Assembly (NCBI GenBank): GCA_964621645.1
Contig: CAZUMH010000043.1
Coordinates: forward strand, 1-24,990
Source: CAZUMH01 sp964621645
GTDB lineage: Bacteria; Zhuqueibacterota; QNDG01; JAGLOF01
DNA: 24,990 nucleotides
Direction: 5' to 3'
Shown here: positions 15,471 to 22,836 of the stretch, in pieces
Layout of the letters: each line of letters opens with the position of its first letter
How positions within the stretch are numbered: position 1 is the first letter of the stretch
The notes under the pieces: generated by a model
The model's input: only the letters and a program-made list of their open reading frames with translations
What the model was told of the DNA's origin: nothing
Databases searched by the model: none
Position numbers and translations under genes: made by a program

Positions 15471-18109
15471 AAGGCTCGATTATTTTCCGAATAGCGGCCG
15501 CCGGTCTGCTTCTGCTCATTCAGGCCGGATCGGCTCTTAGCCAGCCTCAACTGACTCCGCGAGCCACCTTCCTGGGGCACCATCAAAAAGAAAGGATCGG
15601 TTACTGGGTGCAGTACGGCGGTGATGTGAACGGAGACGGCTATGCCGACTTTTTCATTGGCAACAACCATAGCGGCTGGAACGGATGGGACTCCGGATGC
15701 GCCTACCTGATACTGGGCAGGCCTCAGGCGGACTGGGGCTATAACGTCAATATTGAGAATGTAGATGCCTATTTCATCGGGAAAACTCTGGACGCGGCGG
15801 GATACGCTATCGGCGGCGGAGGCGACATCAACGGTGACGGCTTGGATGATTTTATCGTCGGAGCGGGAGCGGGCCGGGAGGAGGCCGGACCGAAGCCGGG
15901 TCGGGCTTTTCTGGTCTATGGACGCTCCTCCGGAGTATGGGGCAAGCCATTCGATCTGGAAAACAGCGCGGATTTGACAATTAACGGTGAGAGTGCCTAC
16001 GACATATTCGGAATTGGGTGTGCCATCATCGGGGATTTAGACGGTGACGGATATGATGAATTCCTTATCGGAGCTCCCTGTAATGACATCGGAGCCACTG
16101 ACGGGGGCAAGGTATACCTTTTCAGAGGGCGGGCGAGCTTTTCTCAGAAGATCATAAGTGCCACGACCGCGGATGCCACTTTTCTGAGCAGCAGCATCGA
16201 CGATCAGGCAGGATACGCCGTCACTCCCGCGGGAGATGTCAACGGTGATGGCATTCCAGATTTTCTCATCGGAGCCTGGGCAGGCACGGGGCATGCGTAT
16301 CTCTTTTTCGGACGGACCGCCATAGACTGGGGAGAGGAATTCCCCCTGGAGAACGCGGATGTTGTGTTTCGCCAGGAGCACTTCGGCGACCGGGCGGGAT
16401 TCACGGTAGCCGCCGCGGGTGACGTGAATAAGGACGGTTTTGATGACATCCTCATCGGGGCTCCCTACAGCAGCGACGGCGGATATCAGGCAGGCAAGGT
16501 CTATCTCATCTTCGGCAAAGCAACAAATTGGGTGCAGGACACGAAGCTCTCATATGCCGATGTGGCGTTTCTCGGGGAACACTCCAACGATACCATCGGC
16601 CAGACCAAGTCGGTGGCCGGCGGTTTTGATTTCAATGCCGACGGCTATGACGACATTCTCATCGGCAGCCTGGAAAGTGATGCAGGAGGTGAAAAGTCGG
16701 GAAAGGCCTACCTCATCTTCGGTAAAAGGTCCAATTGGCAGACGCCGATGAGTGTCAAATATGCCGATTTTTCTTTTGTGGGAGAAGATACGGTCAGCGC
16801 CACGGGGATGGGGCTTAATTTTGCCGGTGACGTGAACCAGGACGGGGCAGATGATATTCTGATCTCTGCTCCCCTGAACACCAACCGGTACTGGCAATCC
16901 GGCAAAGCATACCTCTTTTTAGGAGAGAGCAACATCCGAATAATAGGGGGAAACGTCAAGTACGCCCTGAATGGTGATCCTGCCGCTGATCTCTCCTTTG
17001 AAGTCATCAAGGGGGAATTAAACGATCTTCAGGTGGAAACAAACGGTGATTATCGGGTCCAGCTTACCAAGGCTGATACCATTATCATCCGGCCCTATAA
17101 GAATACCAGCCAGAGTGAGGGAGAGTCCATTCTGGCCTATGACGCTTCACTGGTAGCCCGGGATGCCGTGGGGGTGCAGAATTTAAGCGGCGTCCCGGAA
17201 CAGGCGGGAGATTCCGACGGGGACGGGGAACTTTCCCTCATCGATGCGGCGTGGATCCTGCGCTATTCGGTGGGAATAACACCCCCGCAAAATGTCTCGG
17301 TGGGCAAGTGGAAATTCATTCCCGACCAGAGGTCGTACATCGGATTACAGGAAAATGTCTATGATGAAGATTACCAGACGTATCTTATGGGGGATATTGA
17401 CGGCAGCTGTTTATCCTCACCGGCCAAGGCGATCTCTTTCGGAGCTGAGACGGGAAGTGAACCTGCGAAAACGCTCCTCTCCGGCGATACTCTGACCATT
17501 TTGCTGCCGTATGAACACAGCGAAGGGCTGATCTCTCTGGACATCGACGTTGCATACGATTCAACCATGGGATCCTTTATTGCCGTTTCCGGGACGGAGT
17601 TATCCCAGAATTTTACCCTCGCCTATAAAGAAATCAGAAAGGGCGAAATAAAGATCGGCATGTTCAGTGTTTCACCACTGACGAGTACGGGAAACGTGCT
17701 GGCCCTTACCTTCGATCTCAAATCGGGCGGTACCGGAGACGGAGTTATCGAGGTGAAGCGATTTTTAATCAACGGCTGTTTTGATTACCCCTTTACCATC
17801 AGCACTGAGGTCGAGGATACAATCACCCCGGAAGAGTTGGAGCTGCACCAGAACTATCCCAACCCCTTCAATGATGAAACCGTGATGACATATACGCTGA
17901 AAAATAACGGCACGGTGAAGATCATCGTTTGTGATATTCTGGGAAGAAAGGTCAAGACACTGAACGACGGGTATGCAGCAGCGGGCAGGCACCTGATTCG
18001 CTGGCAAGGGGATGATGAACATGGGCAAAGCGTGCCCAGCGGTGTCTATTTTGTCATCCTGTCATCAGAGAACCATACGAGAAGAATCAAACTGGTAAAA
18101 TTAAAATAG
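15467..18109 (+). CDS. Secreted seven-bladed FG-GAP propeller with dockerin-like, cohesin-like and T9SS sorting domains
   Basis: This 880-residue exported protein starts with a signal peptide (1 to about 25, ending GSALSQ). Seven FG-GAP repeats, each with a calcium-type D-x-N/D-x-D-G loop, begin near residues 52, 119, 189, 256, 318, 387 and 454 (for example 'GDVNGDGYADFFIG' and 'GDVNKDGFDDILIG'). This predicts a complete integrin-alpha-like propeller. Next are a beta-sandwich-like stretch (about 495-560), a dockerin-like calcium motif 'DSDGDGELSLIDAAWIL' (582-598), a cohesin-like domain (about 660-770) and a C-terminal sorting domain from 'HQNYPNPFNDET' (794-805) to the end. That last domain is typical of type IX secretion cargo in FCB-group bacteria. 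A surface or matrix protein that binds glycan or protein is likely. The start ATG overlaps the acyltransferase stop, so it is part of the operon. Confidence 0.88.
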   Translation: MKGSIIFRIAAAGLLLLIQAGSALSQPQLTPRATFLGHHQKERIGYWVQYGGDVNGDGYADFFIGNNHSGWNGWDSGCAYLILGRPQADWGYNVNIENVDAYFIGKTLDAAGYAIGGGGDINGDGLDDFIVGAGAGREEAGPKPGRAFLVYGRSSGVWGKPFDLENSADLTINGESAYDIFGIGCAIIGDLDGDGYDEFLIGAPCNDIGATDGGKVYLFRGRASFSQKIISATTADATFLSSSIDDQAGYAVTPAGDVNGDGIPDFLIGAWAGTGHAYLFFGRTAIDWGEEFPLENADVVFRQEHFGDRAGFTVAAAGDVNKDGFDDILIGAPYSSDGGYQAGKVYLIFGKATNWVQDTKLSYADVAFLGEHSNDTIGQTKSVAGGFDFNADGYDDILIGSLESDAGGEKSGKAYLIFGKRSNWQTPMSVKYADFSFVGEDTVSATGMGLNFAGDVNQDGADDILISAPLNTNRYWQSGKAYLFLGESNIRIIGGNVKYALNGDPAADLSFEVIKGELNDLQVETNGDYRVQLTKADTIIIRPYKNTSQSEGESILAYDASLVARDAVGVQNLSGVPEQAGDSDGDGELSLIDAAWILRYSVGITPPQNVSVGKWKFIPDQRSYIGLQENVYDEDYQTYLMGDIDGSCLSSPAKAISFGAETGSEPAKTLLSGDTLTILLPYEHSEGLISLDIDVAYDSTMGSFIAVSGTELSQNFTLAYKEIRKGEIKIGMFSVSPLTSTGNVLALTFDLKSGGTGDGVIEVKRFLINGCFDYPFTISTEVEDTITPEELELHQNYPNPFNDETVMTYTLKNNGTVKIIVCDILGRKVKTLNDGYAAAGRHLIRWQGDDEHGQSVPSGVYFVILSSENHTRRIKLVKLK

Positions 18110-18173
18110 AGATATCGGGAAGCGGTTTTCCCATCCAGGGAAGCGTGATCGATTTGAAGGAGCAGAAAGCGGA

Positions 18174-19223
18174 ATGAAAGAGGCGGTGACGGTAGCTATT
18201 ATTAACTACAACGGAACACAGTATCTCAAGGAGGAGATCGAATCCATTTACAATTCCGATTACCCCCGCCTCTCGATAATCCTGGCGGATGACTGTTCAA
18301 CCGACGGCAGTGTTGAGTTTGTTAAAAAACACTTCCCGGATGTCCGGATCATAACCATGGAAAAGAACGAGAGGCTGTTCGGCAAGTATCCGCTGGCGAA
18401 CAGGGTGCGGAACGTGGTCCTGCGGGATGCGGAGACACGTCTGGTATATCTCCTGGACAACGATGTCATCCTGGCCCCTGACTGCATCAGCCGGCTGGTC
18501 GAGGTGATAGAGGGCAAGGACGACTGCGGGGTGTGTACTCCCAGGGTAATGTATTCAGATCAGAGGGACACGATATACGCAGACGGAGCGCTGCTGCATT
18601 TTACCGGCACTTCGATCGTGCGCAATCACGACAAGAAACTGTCGGGCGAACCGGAACCGCCGAAATACAGTCTGGGATGCGGCATGCAGATGGTGGACAG
18701 ACTCCTGGCCGAGAAGGTGGGATATACCGATCCGCATTTTGTCATCGGGTGGGGGGATGACGGGGAGTTTCACCATCGCATGAATATCGCCGGCTACCGT
18801 TGTTACAATGTCCCCCAAGCCATGGTGTATCATCCCAGAAAAAAAGCCCCGTTTGCCACCATGGCACATATTAAAAACCGCTGGTGGATCATCTTGACTT
18901 CATATGCCGGCAGGACGATTCTGCTTCTTGCTCCGATCTTCCTCATCTATGAGATCGTCGTTCTTTTCTTTCTTCTCAGCAAAGGAGGGCTCGGCTGTTA
19001 CTTCCTCGCCATCAAGGATATCTGGCTTCATCGCAAGGCAATCATGGAGAGCCGCAAGAGAACGCAAAGTCTGCGCCGCATTTCCGATCGTGAACTGCTG
19101 AGCGGCGGTGACCTTTTCACCTCGACCCGGCACGTCGGAAGGAATCCCTTTACCGGAATGGGTCTGCGGCTTTTCAACGGAATGCTGGCTGGATACTGGT
19201 ATGTGGTGCGACGTCTTCTCTGA
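18174..19223 (+). CDS. GT2-family glycosyltransferase with C-terminal membrane segment
   Basis: This 349-residue GT-A enzyme opens with 'VTVAIINYNGTQYLKEEIES' (5-24), then 'ADDCSTDGSVEF' (38-49) and 'YLLDNDVIL' (92-100), where the DND is the metal/nucleotide acidic motif. 'VIGWGDDGEFHHRMN' (190-204) fills the place of the catalytic-base region of rhamnosyltransferase-like GT2 enzymes. A hydrophobic helix (about 247-268, 'TILLLAPIFLIYEIVVLFFL') followed by a basic tail suggests membrane attachment. It would add a sugar to the lipid-linked repeat. An AAGGAG ribosome-binding site stands about 12 nt upstream. The donor is unknown. Confidence 0.88.
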   Translation: MKEAVTVAIINYNGTQYLKEEIESIYNSDYPRLSIILADDCSTDGSVEFVKKHFPDVRIITMEKNERLFGKYPLANRVRNVVLRDAETRLVYLLDNDVILAPDCISRLVEVIEGKDDCGVCTPRVMYSDQRDTIYADGALLHFTGTSIVRNHDKKLSGEPEPPKYSLGCGMQMVDRLLAEKVGYTDPHFVIGWGDDGEFHHRMNIAGYRCYNVPQAMVYHPRKKAPFATMAHIKNRWWIILTSYAGRTILLLAPIFLIYEIVVLFFLLSKGGLGCYFLAIKDIWLHRKAIMESRKRTQSLRRISDRELLSGGDLFTSTRHVGRNPFTGMGLRLFNGMLAGYWYVVRRLL

Positions 19224-19403
19224 AGGGGCCGCATTCCACGGGGATGAGAGTTTCCCCTCACACGGAGAATATCCTGAAACGGCACGGGAGAGAATAATCC
19301 CAACAGACAGGCGCGGCAGTACGATCAGGAAAATCAAGATTCGAAGAGGATCGGCACATTACATGCAGGAATCCCAATCAGCAGAAAGAGGATTCGTCGG
19401 GAA
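19224..19403 (+). other. 180-nt intergenic gap with a possible hairpin and sigma-54-like motif
   Basis: This is the longest gap inside the polysaccharide gene string. A GGGGA/TCCCC stem with an 8-nt loop lies near 19240-19258 but lacks a T-run, so it is a poor terminator. A sigma-54-like element sits at 19352-19367. An overlapping open frame runs across the gap, but it starts within the upstream glycosyltransferase gene in another frame and resembles nothing known. I see no convincing gene here. Confidence 0.4.
19352..19367 (+). promoter_or_regulatory. Weaker sigma-54-like promoter candidate
   Basis: CGGCACATTACATGCA has the GG and GC elements exactly 10 nt apart and a full GGCAC and TGCA. 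It differs from TGGCACGN4TTGCA at three positions. Initiation would fall near 19378, 26 nt before the flavoprotein ATG at 19404. One spaced GG/GC pair occurs by chance often enough that this remains tentative, but it lies in the only sizeable gap of the operon. Confidence 0.3.
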
Positions 19404-20657
19404 ATGAAAAAATACAAAGACATTATTTTTGGCGCCGGCATCACCGGTCTGAGTTATGCCTGCTTCTGCGGACACGATGAGTATCTTATCCTGGAGAGAG
19501 ATTCGGAGATAGGCGGATACTGCAAGACGGTAAAACGGGGGGGGTTCGTGTGGGATTATTCTGGTCATTTTTTCCATTTTCGCCGTCCGGAGATCGAAGC
19601 CTTCCTGAGGGAAGGAACCGATCCGAGTACAATTCTGAAGGTGGTGAAGCATACCCAGATCGCCTACAAAGACAAGTACGTGGATTTCCCTTTTCAGAAA
19701 AATATTCATCAGCTGGATAAAGATGAATTCATCGACTGCCTCTATGATTTTTATTTCAGGGACAAGGACAAACACTATTCCAGCTTCAAGGAGATGCTCT
19801 TCGCCAAACTGGGCCGCTCGATCAGCGAGAAATTCCTCATCCCCTATAATGAAAAGCTTTACGTCTGCGATGTGAATTCACTCGATCATGGCGCTATGGG
19901 CCGTTTCTTCCCTGAAGTCACTCTGGACGGCATCATCGGGAATTTCAAGGAGTCCGATAATCCCTCCTACAATGACACTTTCACTTATTTCTCCGGGGGA
20001 GCGGTGGAGTACGTCAATTCCCTGAAAAGGAGAGTCCCTTCCGGCAAGATCCACCTCTCTGAAGCGGCGCTGGATATCGATATAGACCGGAAGATCGTTC
20101 AGACCGGTCAGGCCGCTTATTCTTATGATCGTATCATTTCGTCGGTCCCTTTTCCACGGCTGATGGATCTTTGTCATCTCACCTATGACCAACAATGTTA
20201 CTCCTGGAATAAAGTGCTGGTCTTTAATCTGGGATTCGACCGCAAGGGGAACGATGACAGGAATCACTGGATTTATTTTCCCGAGAGCCGTTACACCTTT
20301 TACCGGGTAGGATATTATGACAACATTTTAAACCAGGATCGGATGTCTCTCTATGTGGAGATCGGATTCTCCAAAGATGAGTCAGTGGATGTCAAGGCCA
20401 TTTTTCAGAGAATGATGGAAGACTTGAAGCTGGCGGGAATCGTTACGAATCAGCGACTGCTCGATCACCATTTCATCTTGATGGATCCGGCCTATGTACA
20501 TATCAGAAGCGACAGCCTGGCCGATATACCGCTACGGATGAAGCAGCTTGAAAAGAAAGACGTCTATTCCATCGGGAGATACGGGGGCTGGAAATACTGC
20601 TCCATCGAAGATAATATGATCGAAGCGAAGGGATTGGCGCAAAGACTGGGAGCCTGA
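19404..20657 (+). CDS. FAD-dependent oxidoreductase, UDP-galactopyranose mutase/amine-oxidase-like
   Basis: This 417-residue flavoprotein has the FAD-binding 'IIFGAGITGLSYA' (7-19), 'LILERDSEIGGYCKT' (28-42) and 'FVWDYSGHFFHF' (48-59). The 'GHFFHF' segment is reminiscent of the HxFHF/HxFHT motif of UDP-galactopyranose mutases. 'FLIPYNEKLYVCDVNSL' also parallels the mutase YxEKxxG region. 'GGAVEYVNSLKRRV' and a final 'YSIGRYGGWKYCSIEDNMIEAKGLA' FAD-contact segment complete the amine-oxidase fold. Such proteins in O-antigen and capsule loci are often called UGM-like or protoporphyrinogen-oxidase-like, and their reactions are mostly unproved. It is flanked by two GT2 genes. If it is a mutase, the glycan would contain a furanose. 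Confidence 0.78.
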   Translation: MKKYKDIIFGAGITGLSYACFCGHDEYLILERDSEIGGYCKTVKRGGFVWDYSGHFFHFRRPEIEAFLREGTDPSTILKVVKHTQIAYKDKYVDFPFQKNIHQLDKDEFIDCLYDFYFRDKDKHYSSFKEMLFAKLGRSISEKFLIPYNEKLYVCDVNSLDHGAMGRFFPEVTLDGIIGNFKESDNPSYNDTFTYFSGGAVEYVNSLKRRVPSGKIHLSEAALDIDIDRKIVQTGQAAYSYDRIISSVPFPRLMDLCHLTYDQQCYSWNKVLVFNLGFDRKGNDDRNHWIYFPESRYTFYRVGYYDNILNQDRMSLYVEIGFSKDESVDVKAIFQRMMEDLKLAGIVTNQRLLDHHFILMDPAYVHIRSDSLADIPLRMKQLEKKDVYSIGRYGGWKYCSIEDNMIEAKGLAQRLGA

Positions 20658-20667
20658 GCCCGTTTTG

Positions 20668-21612
20668 ATGAAAGATGAATTGATTATGGAAAAAATTCCG
20701 AAAGTATCGGTCGTTATTTTAAATTGGAATCGCAGGGACATCCTGCTGGAATGCATCCGATCGGTCAAAGCGGTGGATCATCCCCTTCACTCCATCGTGG
20801 TAGTGGATAATCACTCTTCAGACGGTTCAGCAGAGGCTGTGAGCAGGGAATATCCGGATGTCACCCTGGTGGTGAACGAAAAGAATTATGGCGCGCCTGA
20901 AGGAAGGAATTTCGGCGTTCAGCGGGCCCTTGATCTTGGTGCCGAGTATATTTATACCCTGGATAACGATCTGGTCACGGCGCCGGATTCCATCAGCGGA
21001 TTCCTGCGCGTATTTCGGGAAGATCCTCAGGCGGGGGTCGCGGGGGCAAAAATTTACGATTACGTGGAAAGGGATTTGATTCTATCGGCCGGATCGAAGC
21101 TTGACTTTACCCAGAATATCGTGCGCCAGTACGGCCGGGGCGCCCGGGACAGGGGCCAGTACGACCGGGTCCGGGAGGTGGATTGGGTCGGCACCGGCGC
21201 CATGATGACCAAACGGGAAGTTTTTGAAGAAGTCGGCCTCTTCGACACTCAATTTATCGGGTACGGGTATGAAGATGTCGATTTCGGCGTGCGGGTTGGA
21301 CAAAGCGGCTACAAGACGGTCTTTTGTCCCTATGCCCGGGTGTGGCACAGACCCCATTCCGGAGTAGGCGTTTATTCATTTAAGAAGAAATACCTCGAGG
21401 CCAGAAACGCCGTCCGTTTTATGAAGAAGCATGCCGCGTGGCATCAGTGGATCAAGTATCTTTTCTTCGCGGGGGTCGGGCTTCCCTACTCCCTGGTCCG
21501 GGAGGGATTGCGGGGAAACATCGACGGTGTCCGGGGAAAGGCCAAAGGCCTCTGGGATGGATTACGCGGCAGGGACGAGCTGTCGGTGAAACTGCTGAGC
21601 GGGGCGGATTGA
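20668..21612 (+). CDS. GT2-family glycosyltransferase, rhamnosyltransferase-like
   Basis: From the ATG at 20668 this gives 314 residues. A second in-frame ATG at 20686 is also possible, because neither has a strong ribosome-binding site at ideal spacing. GT-A signatures are 'VSVVILNWNRRDILLECIRS' (13-32), 'VVVDNHSSDGSAEAV' (44-58) and 'YTLDNDLVTAPDSI' (96-109) with the DND motif. 'WVGTGAMMTKREVFEEVG' and 'GYGYEDVDFGVRV' with the acidic ED pair are typical of the rhamnosyltransferase/WbbL-like branch. It is cytoplasmic or membrane-associated and adds one residue to the lipid-linked repeat unit. It is coupled closely to the flavoprotein (10 nt gap). Confidence 0.88.
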   Translation: MKDELIMEKIPKVSVVILNWNRRDILLECIRSVKAVDHPLHSIVVVDNHSSDGSAEAVSREYPDVTLVVNEKNYGAPEGRNFGVQRALDLGAEYIYTLDNDLVTAPDSISGFLRVFREDPQAGVAGAKIYDYVERDLILSAGSKLDFTQNIVRQYGRGARDRGQYDRVREVDWVGTGAMMTKREVFEEVGLFDTQFIGYGYEDVDFGVRVGQSGYKTVFCPYARVWHRPHSGVGVYSFKKKYLEARNAVRFMKKHAAWHQWIKYLFFAGVGLPYSLVREGLRGNIDGVRGKAKGLWDGLRGRDELSVKLLSGAD

Positions 21613-21676
21613 TCAATGATGAGATCGGCGCTTTTAAAACAGACCGGCGGGGATACTGTATGAACCACCGTTTTTC

Positions 21677-22789
21677 ATGGGTGTTGCAGGAACGTTGAGC
21701 GCGGCAGACGAAATTATTTCTCTGGTGAAGGCCCTGGGGAACGGCGACTATCCGGGATTTGTCGCGGGGAAGCGGATGGAAGACAAGGTGCCGGTATTCT
21801 ATTTTCATCGGGTGGATTCCGGTTCTTTCCAAAAACAGCTGGAATATCTTAAAAACAATGGCTATAAATCGATTTCACTTAAAGAGTTTGAGGATGCTTA
21901 TACCAGGAACGGCGGGGCTGCCGGTAAAAAGGTGCTGCTGACCTTCGATGACGGCTATGAGGATCTTTATACAACCGCCTATCCCCTCTTGGCTTCCCGG
22001 GGATTCCGGGCGGTGGCCTTTGTATCGCCTTTCTGGCTGGACCGGCCGGGATACCTGACCTGGAAACAGGCGGCCGAGATGGATTCATCGGGAATCATTG
22101 ACATCCAGTCCCATTCCTATTCTCATGCCACCATCCCTGTTTCACCCAAGGTCATAGGCTTCTTCCATCCCGGCATTTCTCCAACGGAGCTGAAGGACAT
22201 GCCTATCCTTGAACGTAAAAGCGGACTGCCGATTCTGCCTCATCCGCCCTGGGGGAGTCCTATCTATGAATATCATTCCGGACTGGAAGATTCCAGACGG
22301 TATCTGGGGAATGAGGAGTTGGAAAGAGGCTGCATTGAATTCGTCAGCGATCACGGCGGGATTCAGTTCTTTGAGCAAAAGGGATGGGAAAAACGGCTGA
22401 GGGAAAGGGCGAAATCCATACAAGATGCATCCAGGGAATCGCCCGTTTTTGAATCAGAAGCCGGGCAGCGAAAACGGATCTCTTTCGAAGTGACGGCTGC
22501 CCTAAAAGAGCTGAGCAGCCGGCTGAAGGGAAAGGAAGTGACGGCTATGGCCTTCCCGCGTCATGCCGCAGGGGATTGTTTACTCACGGCAGTAAAAGAT
22601 TCCGGCATCCGGCTGATTTTCGGCGGCATCCTCCCCCTGGACAGCCATCGGCTCTCCGCAGGGGTGAGGTATATAACGAGAGTGAACGCTGATTTTATTC
22701 CGCGGCTCCCGGGCCGGCGGAGGCAATCGCTGTTCCGCATCCTTGCCAAGAAATTGTCCCTGAGGCTGGCGGGGAGCAAGAGAGATTGA
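21677..22789 (+). CDS. NodB-type polysaccharide deacetylase (CE4), start uncertain or frameshifted
   Basis: The 370-residue frame encodes a CE4 deacetylase. It has 'KVPVFYFHRVD' (37-47), motif 1 TFDDGY (89-94) with the catalytic and metal Asp pair, and motif 2 HSYSH (146-150) with both metal histidines. 'AMAFPRHAAGD' (290-300) serves as the Arg-containing motif 3. A stretch of about 135 residues (152-288) sits between motifs 2 and 3, much longer than in a minimal NodB domain. No signal peptide is seen. The ATG at 21677 has no ribosome-binding site. A well-placed one (GGCGGGG, about 21646-21652) instead serves the ATG at 21660, whose frame stops at 21696-21698. A single extra T near 21695 would join the two as MNHRFSWVLQERLSAADEI. 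A real frameshift or a sequence error is likely; the true gene would then start at 21660. Confidence 0.82.
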   Translation: MGVAGTLSAADEIISLVKALGNGDYPGFVAGKRMEDKVPVFYFHRVDSGSFQKQLEYLKNNGYKSISLKEFEDAYTRNGGAAGKKVLLTFDDGYEDLYTTAYPLLASRGFRAVAFVSPFWLDRPGYLTWKQAAEMDSSGIIDIQSHSYSHATIPVSPKVIGFFHPGISPTELKDMPILERKSGLPILPHPPWGSPIYEYHSGLEDSRRYLGNEELERGCIEFVSDHGGIQFFEQKGWEKRLRERAKSIQDASRESPVFESEAGQRKRISFEVTAALKELSSRLKGKEVTAMAFPRHAAGDCLLTAVKDSGIRLIFGGILPLDSHRLSAGVRYITRVNADFIPRLPGRRRQSLFRILAKKLSLRLAGSKRD

Positions 22790-22836
22790 TCGGATTATCC
22801 ACGATCCAATAACGATGAGAGAGTAACTGAGCCGCT

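Noticed and set aside
18116..18144. GGGAA/TTCCC hairpin between the propeller and GT2 genes as a terminator
   Set aside because: The 5-bp stem has no T-run, and the following gene has its ribosome-binding site close by, so read-through within the operon is expected.
19108..19407. + strand 99-codon frame spanning the 19224-19403 gap
   Set aside because: It starts inside the GT2 gene in another frame, has no ribosome-binding site or domain pattern, and overlaps the flavoprotein start.
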